In this document: piece by piece, positions 60,032-64,000 of the stretch
Position numbering within the stretch: the first letter of the stretch is position 1
How the letters are laid out: each line of letters starts with the position of its first letter
Assembly: GCF_024346355.1 (NCBI RefSeq)
Contig: NZ_JAGQCU010000006.1
Span: forward strand, 1 to 64,000
DNA from: Cyanobium sp. ATX 6A2
Lineage (GTDB): Bacteria > Cyanobacteriota > Cyanobacteriia > PCC-6307 > Cyanobiaceae
DNA: 64,000 nt
Reading direction: 5' to 3'
The notes under the pieces: model-generated
Databases searched by the model: none
What the model was told of the DNA's origin: nothing
The model's input: only the letters and a program-made list of their open reading frames with translations
Translations under genes and position numbers: made by a program

Positions 60032-61723
60032 GTGCTGCGGCTGAGCGAGCTGAAGCTGCCCCTCGACCACGCCGAAGCCGACCTGGCGGCGGCCATCTGC
60101 CGGCGGCTGCGCCTGCGGCCGGAGCAGCTGCACCGCCAGCGGTTGGTGAAACGCAGCGTCGATGCCCGCAAGGCCGGTGCGATCCAACTGGTGTACAGCC
60201 TGGATCTGGAGCTCGATCCCGCCGCCGAGGCCCGGCTGCGGGGCCGCTCCGGCACCGACCCCCACCTGCGCTCCAGCCCCGATGAGCGCCATCAGCTGCC
60301 GCTTGAGCTGGCGCCGGCGCAGGCGCCGATGCCCAGACCTGTGGTGGTGGGAGCCGGCCCCTGCGGCTACTTCGCCGCGCTGATGCTGGCGCGCATGGGC
60401 CTGCGCCCCCTGCTGCTGGAGCGGGGCCAGCCGGTGAAACAGCGCAGCGCCGACACCTTCGGCTTCTGGAAGGGGCAGCGCCCGTTGAATCCAGAGTCGA
60501 ACGCCCAGTTCGGCGAGGGCGGTGCCGGCACCTTCTCCGACGGCAAGCTCTACAGCCAGGTGAGCGAAGCCAAGGCCTACGTGCGGCGGGTGCTGGAAGA
60601 ACTGGTGGAAGCCGGGGCCAATCCGGAGATCCTCACCCTGCACCGGCCCCACATCGGCACCTTCAAGCTGGCCACGGTGGTGCGCGGCCTGCGCAGCCGC
60701 ATCGAGAGCCTCGGCGGTGAGGTGTGGTTCGGCTGCCGGGTGAGCGGCCTGGAGCTCGATCCCGCCAGCCGCCTAGTGGGCGCGGTGCAGCTGGCCGATG
60801 GCCGGCGCCTGCCCGCTGTAGCGGTGGTGCTGGCGGTGGGCCACAGCGCCCGCGACACCTTCAGCTGGCTGCGGCAGGCGGGGGTGGCGATGCAGGTCAA
60901 GCCGTTCGCAGTGGGCCTGCGCATCGAGCATCCCCAGCCCCTGATCGATCGCGCCCGTTGGGGGGAGCAGGCGGGCCATCCCCGGCTGGGGGCCGCCGAA
61001 TACAAGCTCGTGCACCACTGCTGCGGGCCTGGGCTCAGCGGCCGCAGCGTCTACAGCTTTTGCATGTGCCCCGGCGGGCTGGTGGTTGGGGCCACGTCGG
61101 AGCCGGAGGCCGTGGTCACCAATGGCATGAGTCAGCACTCACGCAACGAGCGCAACGCCAACAGCGCTCTGGTGGTGAATGTGGAGCTGGCCGACCTGGA
61201 GCCCTACGGCAGCGAACCCGCCGATCCCCTGGCGGGGGTGGCCTTCCAGCGGCACTGGGAGCGGCAGGCCTTCGAGGCCGGCGGCCGCAGCCTCCGGGCC
61301 CCGGCCCAGCGGCTGGACGACTTTCTGGCCGGCCGGCCCAGCACCGCTGGGCCCGGCCCCGCCGCGGCGATCAGCGTGGCTCCCTCGTACCAGCCCGGGG
61401 TGGTGTTCAGCGATCTGGGCCCCTGCCTGCCCCCCTTCGTGGTGGCGGCCCTGCGCGAAGCCCTGCCCGCCTTCGAGCGGCGGATCCCGGGCTTCTGCCG
61501 TGGGGATGCGGTGCTCACGGGCGTGGAGACGCGCACCTCCTCACCGATCCGGCTGCCGCGGGATGCCACCAGCCTGCAGTCGCTGAACACACCTGGACTG
61601 TTCCCTGCGGGCGAGGGAGCCGGCTACGCCGGCGGCATCCTGTCAGCGGCGATCGATGGCATCAAGGTGGCCGAGCGGCTGGCGCAGTGGGCCGTGGCAG
61701 CTGACCCCACTGATCTGCATTGA
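60032..61723 (+). CDS. FAD-dependent oxidoreductase (COG2509-type dehydrogenase)
   Basis: 563 aa from a GTG at 60032, 9 bases after ggag. A short N-terminal domain (1-100, LRLSELKLPLDHAEADLAAA) precedes a FAD Rossmann motif VVVGAGPCGYFAALMLARMG (106-125), then NAQFGEGGAGTFSDGKLYS, VLAVGHSARDTFSWL, and PAGEGAGYAGGILSAAIDGI near the end. This matches a widespread uncharacterised flavoprotein family. It is a soluble cytoplasmic enzyme with no known substrate. It is divergent from the MBL gene and followed by a photolyase relic. Confidence 0.88.
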   Translation: MLRLSELKLPLDHAEADLAAAICRRLRLRPEQLHRQRLVKRSVDARKAGAIQLVYSLDLELDPAAEARLRGRSGTDPHLRSSPDERHQLPLELAPAQAPMPRPVVVGAGPCGYFAALMLARMGLRPLLLERGQPVKQRSADTFGFWKGQRPLNPESNAQFGEGGAGTFSDGKLYSQVSEAKAYVRRVLEELVEAGANPEILTLHRPHIGTFKLATVVRGLRSRIESLGGEVWFGCRVSGLELDPASRLVGAVQLADGRRLPAVAVVLAVGHSARDTFSWLRQAGVAMQVKPFAVGLRIEHPQPLIDRARWGEQAGHPRLGAAEYKLVHHCCGPGLSGRSVYSFCMCPGGLVVGATSEPEAVVTNGMSQHSRNERNANSALVVNVELADLEPYGSEPADPLAGVAFQRHWERQAFEAGGRSLRAPAQRLDDFLAGRPSTAGPGPAAAISVAPSYQPGVVFSDLGPCLPPFVVAALREALPAFERRIPGFCRGDAVLTGVETRTSSPIRLPRDATSLQSLNTPGLFPAGEGAGYAGGILSAAIDGIKVAERLAQWAVAADPTDLH

Positions 61724-61739
61724 TCGTTCGCACCAAGCC

Positions 61740-61871
61740 GTGCAGGTGCTGTGGTTCCGGCGTGATCTGCGCCTCGACGACCACCCGGGCCAGCGGGCCA
61801 GTCCACCCGCCATGGCCGCCGACCCTCAGGCCTGGGAGACGATGCCACTCCACTGCACCGCCTTCACCTGA
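61740..61871 (+). pseudogene. N-terminal relic of a DNA photolyase/cryptochrome
   Basis: Translation from GTG 61740 gives VQVLWFRRDLRLDDHPGQ, the diagnostic start of the photolyase/cryptochrome family (usual form ..LWFRRDLRLxDHxAL). After this point homology stops: ASPPAMAADPQAWETMPLHCTAFT and then a TGA at 61869-61871. The full family is about 470-500 residues, so only the first about 20 are left, overlapping the 3' end of the pgeF gene on the other strand. It is the relic of a lost photolyase or a partial insertion. Confidence 0.8.
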
Positions 61872-62620
61872 TCCCGTCGCCAGGAGTGGAACAGCTCCGG
61901 TTCCGACACGGTGCACAGGGGACAGACGCTGATGCGCTCCTCCGCCAGCCCCAGCTGCAGCAGCTGCAGCCTTGCGGCGACACGGATGTCGAGCCGCTCG
62001 CGGTCGGGATCGGGGTCCTCGAAGAGGGCACCGGCCCGGCGCAGGGCCGCCTTGCCACCACCGCCGGGAAGGGCGGCGGCCACCTGCTCGCTCACCGGTC
62101 GCTCCACCTGGTAGCGGGCGCCGCTCACAGCCGGACCCAAGGCCACGCAGAGATCGGCTCGGCGGCTGCCCGCCGCCTCCAGGGCCTCCACCGCCGCAGA
62201 CAGGATGGCGCCGGCAACCCCGCGCCAGCCCGCATGGCAGGCGGCCACGGCCCCGCGCACCGGGTCGGCCAGCAACACAGGTGTGCAGTCGGCCCCGCAC
62301 ACCCACAGGCTCTGGCCGCCGCCATCGCTGCAGAGGCCATCGGCCTGGGGCCAGGGGGCCAGCCGGGCGGCGGAGGCGGGCAGCACGGCGTTGCCGTGCA
62401 CCTGCGAGGGCCGGTGCACACTCACCCCGGCGCTGAGATAGCCGGCCAGCACCTCCGGCTCCCGCCCCTGCCACTGGCGGGTGAAGAAGCCGTGCTCAAA
62501 CCCCGCCAGCAACTCGGCCTGCAGGTAATAGCCGCCGTAGCAGCCCACCCAGGTCCAGCCCGGGAGGTCGTTGAAGCCCACATCGGGGCGGTCGAAGGGT
62601 GGATCAGCGGCCTCAGCCAT
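61826..62620 (-). CDS. pgeF: PgeF/YfiH family laccase-domain protein
   Basis: 264 aa from ATG 62620. Cu/Zn-binding multifunctional family (laccase domain, LACC1-like) with a purine nucleoside phosphorylase or peptidoglycan-editing role. It has FTRQWQG, VHRPSQVHG, CGADCTPVLLADP, CHAGWRGV and ALGPAVSGA with the conserved His/Cys/His ligands. It begins four bases after the tab2 stop, thus the third gene of a tight operon. The 3' end overlaps the photolyase relic. Metal type and substrate are not decided. Confidence 0.9.
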   Translation of the reverse strand: MAEAADPPFDRPDVGFNDLPGWTWVGCYGGYYLQAELLAGFEHGFFTRQWQGREPEVLAGYLSAGVSVHRPSQVHGNAVLPASAARLAPWPQADGLCSDGGGQSLWVCGADCTPVLLADPVRGAVAACHAGWRGVAGAILSAAVEALEAAGSRRADLCVALGPAVSGARYQVERPVSEQVAAALPGGGGKAALRRAGALFEDPDPDRERLDIRVAARLQLLQLGLAEERISVCPLCTVSEPELFHSWRRDQVKAVQWSGIVSQA

Positions 62621-62622
62621 GG

Positions 62623-63528
62623 TCAGGCGTCGGGGAGATCGCGCAGCAGCCAGAGGCCCTCGAAGCGCTGGTCGCTCTCACTTCCCTGCACGGCCAGAAA
62701 CTGCAGGCCGCCCACCTGCTCGCGGGCGGCGGCAAAGGCGACGTTGGCGGCTTCGGCCTCCTCTCTGGAGAGGCCGCCGAGCAGCCAGCGATCCTCCAGA
62801 CCGGCTTCCAGCACCAGTCTGTCGGCCTCAATCTCCAGCCGCACCGGCTCCAGGCCCGCCAGCCAACCGGCGATGGCCAGGGCCCGCCCCGCCCCGAACA
62901 GGCGAATCCCCGGCACCAGGGCCTGCGGATCGGCCCCCTCGGGCAGGGGCACCAGAGAGGCGAACCCCGCCTCCCAGCCACCCGCGCCCGCCAGCACCTC
63001 CAGGGGCAGGCTGGCCCAAGTCCAGCTCTGACCGCGGGCCGCTTCCGGCAGGGGCACGGGCACCGGCCGGATCGCGGCCGGCGGTGGTGCCAGCGGCCCG
63101 GCCAGAAAGCCCTCTTCACCGGGATAAACTTCCCGTTCGCGCTCCTGCAGCCAGTTCACCAGGGCGTAGGTGCGGCGGCTGGGCACCAACTCCAAACCCA
63201 GGCCCTCCGCCGCACGCTGCACCATGGTGCGCATCGACGCCCGCCAGCAGCGCAGCCGGCGCGGCATCCCCAGTCCGGCTGCCTCGGCCTCGGCAAGGGC
63301 CTGCTCGAGGGCCTCGCGCAGCCAGATCGAATTGACGCTGGTGGCGGGACAGGCCCGCAGCCAGCGGAACTCCGCACCCAGCTGGCGACCGTCCGGCCCC
63401 ACCACAGGGGTGGAGCAGATCAGCAGTTCCCAGCGTTTCTTGCCGTCGGGGTCGAGGATCGGCCGGGAATAGAAATCGAGCTCCCAGTCCGGTGCCAGGG
63501 CCTGGCCAGTCACGGGGGTCGCCATCAT
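62623..63528 (-). CDS. Tab2/Atab2-like RNA-binding protein (DUF1092)
   Basis: 301 aa from ATG 63528 or ATG 63525. It has WELDFYSRPILDPDGKKRWELLI at the N-terminus, cut here by describing it as a WELDFYSRP start with KKRWELLICS. Also RRTYALVNWLQERE and WLLRDLPDA at the end. By recall the family includes Tab2 of algae and Atab2 of Arabidopsis, which bind psaB mRNA and aid photosystem I (and II) protein translation. It overlaps the upstream S1-domain gene stop and is followed by pgeF. Confidence 0.85.
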   Translation of the reverse strand: MMATPVTGQALAPDWELDFYSRPILDPDGKKRWELLICSTPVVGPDGRQLGAEFRWLRACPATSVNSIWLREALEQALAEAEAAGLGMPRRLRCWRASMRTMVQRAAEGLGLELVPSRRTYALVNWLQEREREVYPGEEGFLAGPLAPPPAAIRPVPVPLPEAARGQSWTWASLPLEVLAGAGGWEAGFASLVPLPEGADPQALVPGIRLFGAGRALAIAGWLAGLEPVRLEIEADRLVLEAGLEDRWLLGGLSREEAEAANVAFAAAREQVGGLQFLAVQGSESDQRFEGLWLLRDLPDA

Positions 63529-64000
63529 CCGGCCTGCTGCTCCTGCTGGCGGAGCAGCGAGCGGGCGCGATGGGCCCGATCGGCCGCCTCCGCCATCACC
63601 GTCTGGCGATCCACCAGCAGCTCTCCGGGTTCTCCCTCCAGCAGGGCGGTATTGAGGGCGATGCGACCCCGGCCCGGGTCGAGGCTGGTGACCAGGGCCT
63701 GGAGGCGATCCCCCTGGTCGAACACCTCACGCAGGGAGCGCAGCTGGCCGCCGGTGATGCAGCTCTGATGCAACAGGCCGCTCACGCCCCCCAGATCCAC
63801 AAACAACCCGTAGGGCTTGACGGCCACCACCACGCCCTCCACGAGCTGCCCCACCTCCAGCTCGGCAAACCGGGCAGCGCCGGCAGCACGCTTCTCCGAG
63901 AGCACCAGCTTGCGGGCCTCGGCATTGACCTCCAGGAAGGTGACCCCAAGGGTTCGGCCCACCAGGGCCTCGTGGTTGTCACCATCGACCAGCTGGGAGC
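63525..64000 (-). CDS. S1-domain RNA-binding protein, 3' part (rps1 paralogue), runs off window
   Basis: Only the C-terminal part (about 158 residues) is in the window; the start lies beyond 64000, since the frame stays open through GDNHEALVGRTLGVTFLEV. An S1 RNA-binding module is visible: RFAELEVGQLVEGVVVAVKPYGLFVDLGG, then GLLHQSCI. It is preceded by a second S1 module's end (LEVNAEARKLVLSEKRAA). The tail, rich in Gln/Glu/Arg (HRARSLLRQQEQQAG), ends the protein. It resembles the shorter cyanobacterial ribosomal S1 homologue (rps1b/Nbp1). Overlaps the tab2 start; so both RNA-binding genes are coupled. Confidence 0.85.
   Translation of the reverse strand, partial: SQLVDGDNHEALVGRTLGVTFLEVNAEARKLVLSEKRAAGAARFAELEVGQLVEGVVVAVKPYGLFVDLGGVSGLLHQSCITGGQLRSLREVFDQGDRLQALVTSLDPGRGRIALNTALLEGEPGELLVDRQTVMAEAADRAHRARSLLRQQEQQAG

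Overview
The window is chromosomal DNA of a high-GC unicellular picocyanobacterium, most likely of the Cyanobium/Synechococcus group. The grounds are photosystem II assembly factor Psb27, a one-helix high-light-inducible protein, a ferrochelatase with a chlorophyll-binding tail, a Tab2-like protein, a group 1 SigA factor, many small proteins of cyanobacteria-only families (DUF1824, DUF2854, DUF2973, DUF3153), and HIP1 octamers (GCGATCGC, for example near 14367, 20595, 30278 and 49929). Most genes are GC-rich and closely packed, with frequent start/stop overlaps and alternative start codons (GTG, TTG). No rRNA, tRNA, CRISPR array or insertion sequence was recognised.

Layout. Positions 1-4600 are visibly richer in A+T and carry an orphan gene, a GT2 glycosyltransferase and an RgpF-like surface-polysaccharide gene, which suggests a transferred envelope-glycan island. 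Positions 4650-10713 hold an OsmC-type peroxidase, a decayed peroxiredoxin-like gene and a three-gene exporter operon (HlyD adaptor, RbbA-type ATPase/permease fusion, YhhJ-type permease). Positions 10797-20158 hold small photosynthesis-associated genes including a 47-residue Hli, carboxypeptidase Taq, an inorganic pyrophosphatase, an L,D-transpeptidase, a ClC transporter, hemC, and sigA with a histone-H1-like N-terminus. Positions 20159-33300 are housekeeping: priA, argB, ssb, cobK, cutA, a PfkB kinase, purA, psb27, proS and a second, active-site-altered pyrophosphatase. Positions 33294-45417 hold a methyltransferase, a ferredoxin, an ArsC/Spx protein, lepB, a dihydroorotase-like protein without metal ligands, a tandem histidine phosphatase, a CPBP protease, an FtsL-like candidate followed by ftsI, an EF-hand transaldolase and a lone cNMP-binding domain. 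Positions 45425-50056 form a minus-strand cluster read as integrase, cobO, pyrH, frr and a geranylgeranyl-reductase-like gene, divergent from hemH. Positions 51211-54507 hold an M23 peptidase, ilvB with a zinc-ribbon tail and two small genes.

Positions 54508-56490 are a second AT-rich pocket with three small exported proteins that I do not recognise. The window ends with ppsA, a metallo-beta-lactamase-fold protein, an FAD-dependent oxidoreductase, a photolyase N-terminal relic, and a tightly coupled S1-domain / tab2 / pgeF operon that runs off the right edge.

The items that most merit follow-up are the unusual protein architectures and paralogues (pseudo-dihydroorotase, second pyrophosphatase, SigA tail, FtsL candidate, resident integrase), the two gene relics, and the AT-rich pocket of small secreted cysteine-containing proteins. 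I did not see a clear undescribed defence or mobile system.
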